This document shows, in pieces, positions 37,098 to 45,701 of a stretch of 64,000 bases of DNA; within the stretch, counting starts at the first letter, position 1; the number at the start of each line of letters is the position of its first letter. A program made the translations under genes and the position numbers. The DNA is from Nocardia amikacinitolerans NBRC 108937. GTDB lineage: Bacteria; Actinomycetota; Actinomycetes; Mycobacteriales; Mycobacteriaceae. The notes beneath the pieces are model-generated. The model saw only the letters and a list, made by a program, of their open reading frames with translations, made no database searches and was not told the DNA's origin. The stretch is from positions 44,624 through 108,623 of the forward strand of contig NZ_BDAU01000025.1 of assembly GCF_001612615.1 (NCBI RefSeq), read 5' to 3'.

Positions 37098-37900
37098 TTG
37101 GCGTCCCGCTTGCGTTCGAGAAGGGTCATGAGCAGAAGAACGACGAGGGCCATGCCCATCAGCAGCGTCGCGGCGCAGTAGGCGCCGAAGCTGTTGTGGT
37201 CGTTGATGTAGCGGCCGTGCACAAGCAGCGTCAGCGTCAGCGACTGGCCGGGCAGCGCCGAGGACACCATGATGACCGCGCCGAACTCGCCGAGCGCACG
37301 CGCGACGGTGAGCACGACGCCGTAGGTCAGGCCCCAGCGGATCGCGGGCAGCGTGATCCGCCAGAAGGTCTGCCACCGCGACGCGCCCAGGGTTGCCGCC
37401 GCCTGTTCCTGGTCGTCGCCGATCTCGTGCAGCACCGGCTCCACCTCGCGCACCACGAACGGCAGCGTCACGAAGATGGTGGCGATGACCATGCCCGGCA
37501 GGTTGAAGATCACCTTCAGCCCCAAGTCCTCGAGACCGCCGAGCCAGCCGCCCGCGCCCCAGAACAGGATCAGCGCGACACCGACGACGACCGGCGAGAC
37601 CGCGAACGGCAGGTCGACGATGCCCTGCACCAGATTGCGGCCGGGGAAGCGGCCGCGCACCAGCGCGATGGCGGTGACCACACCGAAGACCACGTTCACC
37701 GGCACCACGATCGCCACGATGAGCAGCGAGAGCTGGAAGGCCGAGATGGCCGCGGGCGTGGTGATCGAATCGATGAACGCGCCGATGCCGTTCTCGAAGG
37801 TGCGCCACAGAATGATGATCAGCGGAAGCAGCAGCAGGACGAACAGGTAGCCCAGTGCCACCGTCCGCAGCGAAATGCGGGTCAGGGCGGACGGTTTCAT
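37094..37900 (-). CDS. cysW: Sulfate ABC transporter permease CysW
   Basis: 268 residues, six predicted membrane helices. The EAA loop for CysA contact reads EQAAATLGASRWQTFWRITLP. Ends in basic LLERKRDAK. ATG overlaps the cysT stop. Pairs with CysT to form the membrane channel. Confidence 0.94.
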   Translation of the reverse strand: MKPSALTRISLRTVALGYLFVLLLLPLIIILWRTFENGIGAFIDSITTPAAISAFQLSLLIVAIVVPVNVVFGVVTAIALVRGRFPGRNLVQGIVDLPFAVSPVVVGVALILFWGAGGWLGGLEDLGLKVIFNLPGMVIATIFVTLPFVVREVEPVLHEIGDDQEQAAATLGASRWQTFWRITLPAIRWGLTYGVVLTVARALGEFGAVIMVSSALPGQSLTLTLLVHGRYINDHNSFGAYCAATLLMGMALVVLLLMTLLERKRDAK

Positions 37901-38790
37901 CGGCTCGCCTGCTCCTTACGCGCGCTGCGGTCCGCGAGCAGACGCAGCACGAGCAGCGTCACGAACGAGATCGCCAGCAGCGCCACCGACACGGCCGCGG
38001 CGTTCACCGGCCGGTCGATCTCGATCTGCTTCTGGATGTACTGCGAGGCCATCTCGGTCTTGCGCGGGATGGCGCCGCCGATCAGGACCACCGAGCCGTA
38101 CTCGCCGATCGCGCGGGCGAAGGCGAGGCCGCCGCCGCTGATGATCGCGGGCGTCAGCGTCGGAAGGACGATCCGGCGAAACGTCGTCCAGTTGTCGGCG
38201 CCCAGCGAGAGCGCGGCCTGCTCGACCTCGCGGTCGGCCTCCATCAGCACCGGCTGCACCGAACGCACCACGAACGGCAGCGTGACGAACGCCAGCGCCA
38301 CCACCAGACCGGGCTGGGTGGCGTTCAGGTGGATGTCGATCGGGCTCTGCGGGCCGTACAGCGACAGCAGCACGATGCTGGCGACAATGGTCGGCAGCGC
38401 GAACGGCAGGTCGATCAGCGCGTTGACGACGCCCTTGCCAGGGAAGTCGTCACGCACCAGCACCCACGCGATCAGGGTGCCCATCACCACGTTGATCAGC
38501 GCGACGACCACCGACACGAAGACGGTGATGCGCAGCGAGTCGAGCGCGGCGGGCGCGGTGATCGCGTCCCAGAAGCCGGACCAGCCCTCCTCGAAGGAGG
38601 TCACGGTCAGCGCGGCGAGCGGCAGCAGCACGATGATGCTGAGCCACAGCACCGTGGTCGCGATGCCGAGCGGGCCGACCGACCCGCTCACCCGCAGCCA
38701 CGACCAGGGCGAACGCCCCGGACGTGCCGGTTTCTTGGTTACGCCGGGACCGGGGGCGGCCCCGGTCTCGGCGGTACTGCTGTCAGTCAC
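37897..38790 (-). CDS. cysT: Sulfate ABC transporter permease CysT
   Basis: 297 residues, six predicted helices after a Pro/Gly-rich cytoplasmic N-terminus. EAA loop EQAALSLGADNWTTFRRIVLP. GTG start at 38790, 36 bases after the subI stop. Confidence 0.94.
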   Translation of the reverse strand: MTDSSTAETGAAPGPGVTKKPARPGRSPWSWLRVSGSVGPLGIATTVLWLSIIVLLPLAALTVTSFEEGWSGFWDAITAPAALDSLRITVFVSVVVALINVVMGTLIAWVLVRDDFPGKGVVNALIDLPFALPTIVASIVLLSLYGPQSPIDIHLNATQPGLVVALAFVTLPFVVRSVQPVLMEADREVEQAALSLGADNWTTFRRIVLPTLTPAIISGGGLAFARAIGEYGSVVLIGGAIPRKTEMASQYIQKQIEIDRPVNAAAVSVALLAISFVTLLVLRLLADRSARKEQASR

Positions 38791-38826
38791 AATCGTCCAG
38801 TATCCCGTGTGCTCTGGGTCACCCGG

Positions 38827-39873
38827 CTACTTGGTGGCGTTGTCGTAGATGACCGCGACGCTGCCCGAGTCGGGGGCGAACAATTCCTTGTCCACGGTCT
38901 TCCAGCCGCCGAGGTCGTCGATCGTCCACAACTTCTGCGGCGTCGGGAAGTCCTTGGCGAACTCACTGGCGACCTGCGGGTCGACCGGACGGAAACCGGC
39001 CTCGGCCCACGCCTTCTGACCGGCAGGGGTGAACAGGAAGTCGCGGAAGGCGACGGCCTTCTCCGGATTCTTGCTGTTCTTCAGCACCGCGACCGGGTTC
39101 TCGATCTTGAAGGTGGTCGGCGGGATGATGTGCTCGATCGCGTCGCCCTTGCGCTCGGAGAAGATCGCCTCGTTCTCGTAGCTGAGCAGCACGTCACCGG
39201 TGCCCTGCAGGAAGGTCTCGGTGGCTTCCCTGCCCGACTTCGGCTGCACCTTGATGTGCTCGGGGGAGATCAACTGGCTCAGGTAGTCCAGACCGGCCTG
39301 CGGGTTCTTGCCGCCGTCGGACTTCGCCGCGTAGGGCGCGAGCAGGTTCCACTTGGCCGAGCCGGAGCTGAACGGGTTGGGCGTGACCACCTCGACGCCC
39401 GGCTTCAGCAGGTCGTCCCAGTCCTTGATGCCCTTCGGGTTGCCGGGACGCACCACGATCGCGACCACGGAGCCGAACGGAATTCCCTTGTTGGCGTCGG
39501 CATTCCAGTTGGCGTCGACCAAGCCCGCGTCGACGAGGCGGGTGATGTCGGGCTCCACCGAGAAGTTCACGACGTCGGCCTCGGCGCCGTCCTTGACCTT
39601 GCGGGACTGGTCGCCCGAGGCGCCGTAGGACGGCTGGATCTGCACGCCCTTGCCCGCCTCGGTCTTGTTGAACTCGGGAACGACCTTGTCGAAACCGGGC
39701 TTCGGGACGGCGTAGGCGTACAGGTTCAGGGTGCCGCCGCTGCCGTCGGCCCCACCCCCGCCCACGACGTCGCTGGCTCCGCCGCCGCAGGCGGTGAGCA
39801 CGACCGCCGCCGCCGCGGTGAGTGCGGCGGCGGCATAGCGTCGGCGCGAGGACAGCCAAGTGTTGCGAGACAT
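38827..39873 (-). CDS. subI: Sulfate-binding lipoprotein SubI
   Basis: 348 residues. Signal peptide with lipobox LTACGGG, so a lipoprotein on the outer face of the membrane. The mature part is a type II periplasmic binding fold with the family stretch ASGDQSRKVKDGAEADVV and TPNPFSSGSAKWNLL. ATG 39873 follows AGGAAAGG; the frame upstream to 39903 is unlikely. First gene of subI-cysT-cysW-cysA. Confidence 0.92.
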   Translation of the reverse strand: MSRNTWLSSRRRYAAAALTAAAAVVLTACGGGASDVVGGGGADGSGGTLNLYAYAVPKPGFDKVVPEFNKTEAGKGVQIQPSYGASGDQSRKVKDGAEADVVNFSVEPDITRLVDAGLVDANWNADANKGIPFGSVVAIVVRPGNPKGIKDWDDLLKPGVEVVTPNPFSSGSAKWNLLAPYAAKSDGGKNPQAGLDYLSQLISPEHIKVQPKSGREATETFLQGTGDVLLSYENEAIFSERKGDAIEHIIPPTTFKIENPVAVLKNSKNPEKAVAFRDFLFTPAGQKAWAEAGFRPVDPQVASEFAKDFPTPQKLWTIDDLGGWKTVDKELFAPDSGSVAVIYDNATK

Positions 39874-40245
39874 CGGGGTGGGACCTTTCCTGCGGACCGC
39901 CACACGGATCGAAAGGAACCGTGGCGGTTGAGAATTCGTGTCGATCGGGTAGACCTGCCGCCGAACTACGCGGCAGTGGCGCGGCTACCGGCCGGGAACG
40001 GCCGACGGGAGGGTCGGGGACGTCTGCGAAAAAGTGCACGCCAGTCTACGGGGCAGGGACGCGCGGACGTGCCCGGTCACCGATCAACGACAGAGAATGT
40101 CCGCGACCGCGAGATTGCCGACAGCGATCAACGCCAATTCATGGCGGACCTGCGGGACGGCACTCGAAGACACGGGCAGACTGTAGCAGAGCTCAGCGCA
40201 CGAGTTCGAATCGTAGATTTCCTGAACAGAGGGGGGTTTCATCCC
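39874..40245. promoter_or_regulatory. Divergent promoter region subI / M48 protease
   Basis: 372 bases without a supported gene. Both neighbours are transcribed outward, so promoters must lie here. I found no Cys-rich leader ORF before subI comparable with the one before sirA and no clear palindrome. Confidence 0.45.
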
Positions 40246-41307
40246 ATGACGATCAGCCCGGATCGGGTCCGCACGCGGCTGCCCGGCATCAGCACCCGCG
40301 CGTGGGAGCATCCCGCCGACCGCACCGCCCTGGTGGCGCTGCGCTCGCTGGCGGGATTCGACACCGTCTTGCGGACACTGTCCGGTTTGCTCCAAGAACG
40401 CCAGCACCGGTTGCTCTACCTGGCCACCGCGGTGCGGGTCGACGAGCGCCAGTTCCGCACGCTGCACGACCTGCGCACCGACTGCGTGGAGATCCTGGAC
40501 GCGCGCACCACGCCGGAGATGTTCGTGCTGCAGAGCCCGCACGTCAACGCCTTCACCATCGGCATGGACCGCCCGTTCATCGTGTTGACCACGGCGCTGA
40601 TCGACCTGATGGACACCGAGGAGCTGCGCTTCGTGGTCGGCCACGAACTCGGGCACGCGCTGTCCGGCCACGCGGTGTACCGCACCATGCTCATGCACCT
40701 GCTTCGCCTCAGCGCGAGCGTCGGCTGGATGCCGGTCGGCGGCTGGGCGTTGCGCGCCATCGTGGCCGCGCTGATGGAGTGGAGCCGCAAGTCGGAGTTG
40801 TCCGGCGATCGGGCTGGATTGCTGTGCGGTCAGGACGTCGAGGCGTCGGTGCGGGTGCACATGAAGACCGCGGGCGGCGCGTGGGTGCGGGAGATGAACC
40901 ACGGCGCGTTCCTGGCCCAGGCCGACGACTACGAGCGTTCCGGCGACCTGCGCGACGGCGTGCTCAAGCTGCTGAACCTGGAACTCCAGTCGCATCCGTT
41001 CTCGGTGCTGCGCGCCGCCGAACTGCGCCGCTGGATCCAGAGCGGCGAGTACAACCGCGTGCTTGCCGGCGACTATCCGCGCCGCGAGCACGACAAGAAC
41101 GCCAGCATCAGCGCGGAGATCAGGGAGGCGGCGCGCGCCTACCGGCAGAACTTCGATCAGTCCGAGGATGCGCTGGTTCGCACGGTGCGCAATCTCGGCC
41201 GCGATGTGGGCGCGGCGGTCGGGACGGTCGGCCAGGAGGTCGGCGAGACCGTGTCCAAGCTCGGTAAGCGCCTCACCGACTGGCGTAACGGCAACGGGCA
41301 GAACTGA
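40246..41307 (+). CDS. M48-family zinc metalloprotease
   Basis: 353 residues with the zinc motif GHELGHALSGH (HExxH) at about residue 135 and a downstream Glu/Asp segment KSELSGDRAG that would supply the third ligand. Hydrophobic stretches after HExxH (LLRLSASVGWMPVGGWALRAIVAAL) could insert in the membrane. The tail is helical. ATG 40246 follows AGAGGGGGG. Corresponds in position to Rv2401-like genes near subI; substrate unknown. Confidence 0.85.
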   Translation: MTISPDRVRTRLPGISTRAWEHPADRTALVALRSLAGFDTVLRTLSGLLQERQHRLLYLATAVRVDERQFRTLHDLRTDCVEILDARTTPEMFVLQSPHVNAFTIGMDRPFIVLTTALIDLMDTEELRFVVGHELGHALSGHAVYRTMLMHLLRLSASVGWMPVGGWALRAIVAALMEWSRKSELSGDRAGLLCGQDVEASVRVHMKTAGGAWVREMNHGAFLAQADDYERSGDLRDGVLKLLNLELQSHPFSVLRAAELRRWIQSGEYNRVLAGDYPRREHDKNASISAEIREAARAYRQNFDQSEDALVRTVRNLGRDVGAAVGTVGQEVGETVSKLGKRLTDWRNGNGQN

Positions 41308-41317
41308 CCCGCGCCGT

Positions 41318-41370
41318 CGGCTTCGCCTTGCGACCCCGCAGCCTCTGCGCGGCGTCGCAAGGCGAGGCCG
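41318..41370. terminator. Bidirectional terminator hairpin
   Basis: Seventeen-base arms (41318-41334 and 41354-41370; CGGCTTCGCCTTGCGAC with one mismatch) between the convergent M48 and small membrane protein genes. Strong stem, no T tract. Confidence 0.7.
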
Positions 41371-41379
41371 TCGAAAGTG

Positions 41380-41457
41380 TCAGCGCGTGAAGAACCAGGC
41401 GATGACGACGAGCACGAGCAGGGCGAGCAGGGCCAGCTGGACCCGGGAGCGCGGCAT
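41380..41457 (-). CDS. 25-residue single-pass membrane microprotein
   Basis: A basic start MPRSR followed by one hydrophobic helix (QLALLALLVLVVIAWFFTR). The ATG shares one base with the upstream stop (TGATG), so it is translationally coupled to the 91-residue membrane protein. Resembles in position and size the small membrane protein annotated next to the trehalase gene in mycobacteria (from memory). Confidence 0.6.
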   Translation of the reverse strand: MPRSRVQLALLALLVLVVIAWFFTR

Positions 41458-41732
41458 CAACGCGCTCCGCTCTGCACGGGCCTGCGGTCGGCGGTCGGCT
41501 CCTCGACCAGGATCGGGGCGGGCTCGGCGAGCACCGCGGCGTCGGCGAGTTCGGCGACCCGGCTGTCGCGCCCGAGCAGCTGAAGCGTGGCGCGCAGCGC
41601 GCGATCGAGCAGATACGCGATGGCGAAGCTCACCGGGACCATGCCCACGAGGACCACGAGGAACTGCGGGATGAACGGCAATCCCGCGACCCACAGCTCG
41701 AAACCGTCCCACCAACCTGCAACGCGATCCAC
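41457..41732 (-). CDS. Small membrane protein (91 aa)
   Basis: Starts at GTG 41732, giving VDRVAGWWDGFELWVAG, then one or two hydrophobic helices (LPFIPQFLVVLVGMVPVSFAIAYLLD), then a hydrophilic tail. Tryptophan-rich N-terminus. Divergent from the GH15 gene by 84 bases. Unknown function; conserved with the 25-residue gene as a pair. Confidence 0.65.
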   Translation of the reverse strand: MDRVAGWWDGFELWVAGLPFIPQFLVVLVGMVPVSFAIAYLLDRALRATLQLLGRDSRVAELADAAVLAEPAPILVEEPTADRRPVQSGAR

Positions 41733-41815
41733 GAATACCAGCCTACTGGCCCGAGCCGAGCAACCGACCGGCGCATTCGGTGGACGGCGGGCGCGCGTGG
41801 CACACATCATGGGGT

Positions 41816-43804
41816 ATGGCGTCAACGGATGATCCGAGCATCGACGAGCCCGACGACCTTCCAGTGCTGAGTGCGCTGTCCCCGAGCAGGCACCGCGGCG
41901 CTCATCCGCCCATCGACGACTACGCCTTCCTCTCCGACTGCGAGACCAACTGCCTGGTCGCGAGCAACGGCGCGATCGAGTGGATGTGCGTGCCCCGCCC
42001 GGACTCCCCCAGCATCTTCGGCGCGATGCTCGATCGCAGCGCCGGGCATTTCCGGATCGGCCCGTACGGCGTCAACGTGCCCGCCGCGCGCCGCTACCTG
42101 CCCGGCGGCATGATCCTGGAGACCACGTGGCAGACCGAGACCGGCTGGCTCATCGTGCGCGACGCGCTGGTGCTCGGCCCGTGGCACAACAACGATCAAC
42201 GCAGCAAGACCTACCGGCGCACGCCGATGGACTGGGACGCCGAGCACGTGCTGCTGCGCACGGTGAAATGCGTGAACGGCACCGCCGAGCTGGAGATGAG
42301 CTGCCAGCCTTCCTTCGACTACCACCGCGACACCGCACGCTGGGAGTACACCGGCAAGGTCTACGAAGAGGCCACCGCGGTGCGCACCATCGATCCGAGC
42401 GGCGGCCCGAGCCTGGTGCTCACCACCGATCTGCGCCTCGGCCTCGAGGGGCGCGAAGCACGCGCGCGCACCAGGATGAAGGAAGGCGATCAGATCTTCG
42501 TCGCGCTCACCTGGTCGGATCTGCCCGCCCCACGGACGTTCGAGGAAGCGGCGCAGAAGATGTGGGCCACCATCGAATGCTGGCGGCAGTGGATCACCCT
42601 CGGCAATTTCCCGGATCACCCGTGGCGCAACTACTTACAGCGCAGCGCGTTGACGCTCAAGGGCCTGACCTACGCACCGACCGGAGCGCTGATGGCCGCC
42701 GCCACCACGTCGCTGCCGGAAACCCCCGGCGGCGAACGCAATTGGGACTACCGCTACAGCTGGGTGCGCGACTCCAGCTTCGCGCTGTGGGGCCTGTACA
42801 CGCTCGGACTCGACCGCGAGGCCGACGACTTCTTCTGCTTCCTCAACGACGCGACCACCGGTGCGCACGGCGAACCCGTCGAGCTGCAAGTGCTCTACGG
42901 CATCGGCGGGGAACGCGACATCGTGGAGAGCGAACTGGAGTACCTGAAGGGCTACGACGGCGCCCAGCCGGTCCGCATCGGCAACGCCGCCTTCAACCAG
43001 GACCAGCACGACATCTGGGGCACCATGCTCGACACGGTGTACCTGTACGTGAAGTCGCGCCAGCAGGTACCGGAAACGCTGTGGCCGCTGCTGGAGCGGC
43101 AGGTCAACGCCGCCATCACGCACTGGCGCGAGCCCGACCGGGGCATTTGGGAGGTGCGCGGCGAACCGCAGCACTTCACGTCCTCGAAGGTGATGTGCTG
43201 GGTGGCGCTGGATCGCGGCGCCAAACTCGCCGAGATGCACGGCCAGTTCCAGCGCGCCACCGAGTGGTACGCGATCGCCGAGGAGATCAGGGACGACGTT
43301 CTCGCCAACGGTGTGACCAGCGAAGGCGTCTTCACCCAGACCTACGGCGGGAACACCTTGGACGCCTCGCTGCTGCTGGTGGTGCTGACCCGATTCCTGC
43401 CGCCCGACGACCACCGCGTGCGGGCCACCGTGCTCGCCATCGCCGACCGGCTCACCGACCACGGCCTCGTGCTGCGCTATCGCACCGAGACCACCGACGA
43501 CGGGCTGTCCGGCGCGGAGGGCACCTTCACGATCTGCTCGTTCTGGCTGGTCTCCGCGCTGGTCGAGATCGGCGAAGTGCAGCGGGCCAGGCACCTGTGC
43601 GAGCGCCTGCTCGGCTTCGCCAGCCCGCTGCGCCTCTACGCCGAGGAGATCGACCCGCGCAGCGGACGGCATCTGGGCAACTACCCGCAGGCGTTCACCC
43701 ATCTGGCGCTGATCAACGCGGTCACGCACGTGATCAGGGCCGAGGAGCGGCGCGAGGCGGGACAGTTCCAGCCCGCCCATACCCCGCCGATCGGCCCGGT
43801 CTGA
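41816..43804 (+). CDS. GH15-family trehalase/glucoamylase-like hydrolase
   Basis: 662 residues. The N-terminal beta domain begins IDDYAFLSDCETNCLVASNG, and the (alpha/alpha)6 barrel contains the GH15 motifs NWDYRYSWVRDSSF and LRLYAEEIDP (general acid and base region). The mycobacterial orthologue is a cytosolic trehalase. No signal peptide. ATG 41816 has a possible GGGG site only, so it may be poorly led or leaderless. Confidence 0.88.
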   Translation: MASTDDPSIDEPDDLPVLSALSPSRHRGAHPPIDDYAFLSDCETNCLVASNGAIEWMCVPRPDSPSIFGAMLDRSAGHFRIGPYGVNVPAARRYLPGGMILETTWQTETGWLIVRDALVLGPWHNNDQRSKTYRRTPMDWDAEHVLLRTVKCVNGTAELEMSCQPSFDYHRDTARWEYTGKVYEEATAVRTIDPSGGPSLVLTTDLRLGLEGREARARTRMKEGDQIFVALTWSDLPAPRTFEEAAQKMWATIECWRQWITLGNFPDHPWRNYLQRSALTLKGLTYAPTGALMAAATTSLPETPGGERNWDYRYSWVRDSSFALWGLYTLGLDREADDFFCFLNDATTGAHGEPVELQVLYGIGGERDIVESELEYLKGYDGAQPVRIGNAAFNQDQHDIWGTMLDTVYLYVKSRQQVPETLWPLLERQVNAAITHWREPDRGIWEVRGEPQHFTSSKVMCWVALDRGAKLAEMHGQFQRATEWYAIAEEIRDDVLANGVTSEGVFTQTYGGNTLDASLLLVVLTRFLPPDDHRVRATVLAIADRLTDHGLVLRYRTETTDDGLSGAEGTFTICSFWLVSALVEIGEVQRARHLCERLLGFASPLRLYAEEIDPRSGRHLGNYPQAFTHLALINAVTHVIRAEERREAGQFQPAHTPPIGPV

Positions 43805-43840
43805 GCGGCTCTACCCGCCCGAGAGCGGCGGCGGACCGCG

Positions 43841-45631
43841 TCAGGCGGCGAGGGAGTCGGCGCGGTCGCGGACGGCCCGCAGCTTGCCGAGACTGCTGTC
43901 GAGTTCGGCGATGCGGTCCTCACGACGGTCGCCGTACTTGCCGTAGGCGTCCTCCGCGACGCGCAGCGCCTCGTCGGCCGTGCGCAGCGCGTCCGTGGCG
44001 ATGTCGGTGAAGTGGTCGCGCAGCGTTCGCTGCATGGCGCGCAACCGGTTTCGCGATTCCTTGCTCACCTGGAAGATCACGTCGTCCATCAGCCTGGCCA
44101 CCGCGACCTTGGCCTCGGCACGGCGGCGCAGCTTGCGGTTCTTGCGGTCGTCCCAGATCGCGTTGACGCCGAGCAGCACGCCCGCGCCCGCCGAATACCA
44201 GTTCACCAGCGACATGCCGAGCAGGCTTGTGGCGAGACCGACCATCAGGATACCGCCGTAGGAACCCCGCAGACCGGACAGAACCTGTTCGGTCACACCG
44301 CCTTTCGCGCTGTCCAGCGACTCAAGCGGGGCCACCTGCTCCAGCACCTCGCCCGGGTTGGTCAGGCGTAGGTCGGGCAGCGGTGGGGTGCGGTTGTCGG
44401 CGGGGAACTTCGCGGCCACCTGCTCGCACAGCTCCACGGACCGGTAGTGCGCCATGACGAAGTTCTCCTCGACGGCCTCACAGATGCGCGCGTCGAGATC
44501 GGCGCCGAACTCCTTCCAGCCGCGCGCCGGATCGGTCTGCGCGATCTCGGCCTCGGCGTCGCGCACCAGGCTGCGTAGCCGGTGACGTAGGTCGTGCTCG
44601 ATATCGGCCATCAGCTCGGCGGCGCCGTCGGCAAGGGCGACCTGCCAGTTGGCGGTGCGCTGGCGCAGCTGATCGGCCTCGTCACGCGCCACCATCAGCT
44701 GCTCGGTGATCTGGGCGCGGCGGCGCGGATCGCGCAGCGCCTCGGCCTCGGTGTACAGGGTGACCGCGAGATGGTCGGCCACCAGCCGGATGTCGCGCAG
44801 CGCCGCGTCCCGCGCCACCGCGTCGGCGCGGGCCACCACGTAGTCGCGCAGGTGGTCGATCAGCTGCGGCACCCCGGACTCGATGTCGCGCTGGTAGTTG
44901 CCCGCCTGGCGGTGCAGCAGCGCGGAGACCGGCGCGACGGCGAAGCCGAGACCGGCCGCGTCGAGCAGATCGCGGTTGCGCTGCTGCACGTGCGACCACT
45001 GCGGGTGCACGTCGATCTTGTTGAGCACGCAGATGACCGTCGGACAGAGCTGCTGCACTCGCTGCAGATACTCGAGCTGCGCCGGGGTCAGCTCGGCGGA
45101 AGCCTCGGCGACGTAGAGCACCGCGTCGGCGGCCGCGATCATCGACCAGCGGGTGTGCTCGTCACCGGAGCCGGGCGCGTCCATCAGGACGATGCCGTCG
45201 GCGAGCAGCGAACTCGGCTCGGTGAATTCGGCCCGGATCACGCCGTGCGCGGCCAGGGCGGGGCCGGGATTCAGCGGGTCCACCGGCTGGCGCTCGGTGC
45301 GGCCCGACCCGGTCGACCTGACCAGCGTGGCGGTCGGCTCGGGGCCGTACTCCACGATCACCGGTGCGCTCAGCGCGGTCTCCGTCGCACTCACCTGCGC
45401 CCCGACCAAGCTGTTGACCAGCGTGCTCATGCCGTTCTTCGGATCGCCGACGACGACGAGACGGACCCGCGGGTCGCCGATCCTGGCGCGAACCATGCTC
45501 AGCCGACCGCCGAGGTCGTCGCGACCCGCGGAGCGAGCCATCTCCCGCAGTTCGTCAAGTACCCGGATGAGCGGTGCCATCGCGTCCGGGTGTTTCACCG
45601 TCGCGGACTCCAGTCCGGCTGCGGCAGACAA
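43841..45631 (-). CDS. Dynamin-like GTPase (IniA/IniC type) with altered P-loop
   Basis: 596 residues. G domain: G1 VVGDPKNGMSTLVNSLVG, G3 DAPGSGDE, G4 NKID; then a long helical bundle, a hydrophobic hairpin (GGILMVGLATSLLGMSLVNWYSAGAG region) for membrane insertion, and a helical C-terminus. The P-loop Lys of GxxxxGKS/T is Met, which should weaken GTP hydrolysis. TTG 45631 has AGGAGGAGG just upstream; ATG 45580 is an alternative. It is 70 bases downstream of the IniB-like gene. IniA-type dynamins remodel the membrane under cell-wall drug stress. Confidence 0.82.
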   Translation of the reverse strand: MSAAAGLESATVKHPDAMAPLIRVLDELREMARSAGRDDLGGRLSMVRARIGDPRVRLVVVGDPKNGMSTLVNSLVGAQVSATETALSAPVIVEYGPEPTATLVRSTGSGRTERQPVDPLNPGPALAAHGVIRAEFTEPSSLLADGIVLMDAPGSGDEHTRWSMIAAADAVLYVAEASAELTPAQLEYLQRVQQLCPTVICVLNKIDVHPQWSHVQQRNRDLLDAAGLGFAVAPVSALLHRQAGNYQRDIESGVPQLIDHLRDYVVARADAVARDAALRDIRLVADHLAVTLYTEAEALRDPRRRAQITEQLMVARDEADQLRQRTANWQVALADGAAELMADIEHDLRHRLRSLVRDAEAEIAQTDPARGWKEFGADLDARICEAVEENFVMAHYRSVELCEQVAAKFPADNRTPPLPDLRLTNPGEVLEQVAPLESLDSAKGGVTEQVLSGLRGSYGGILMVGLATSLLGMSLVNWYSAGAGVLLGVNAIWDDRKNRKLRRRAEAKVAVARLMDDVIFQVSKESRNRLRAMQRTLRDHFTDIATDALRTADEALRVAEDAYGKYGDRREDRIAELDSSLGKLRAVRDRADSLAA

Positions 45632-45701
45632 GCCTCCTCCTAACTCCTCGTTCTCGCGCTCGACGAATGCGGCGTGCGTGCTACCGGACCGCTGATCCGG
45701 G

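Noticed and set aside
37855..40245. Long plus-strand frame joined upstream of the M48 protease
   Set aside because: It is antisense to cysT and subI; the protease starts at 40246 with a good ribosome site.
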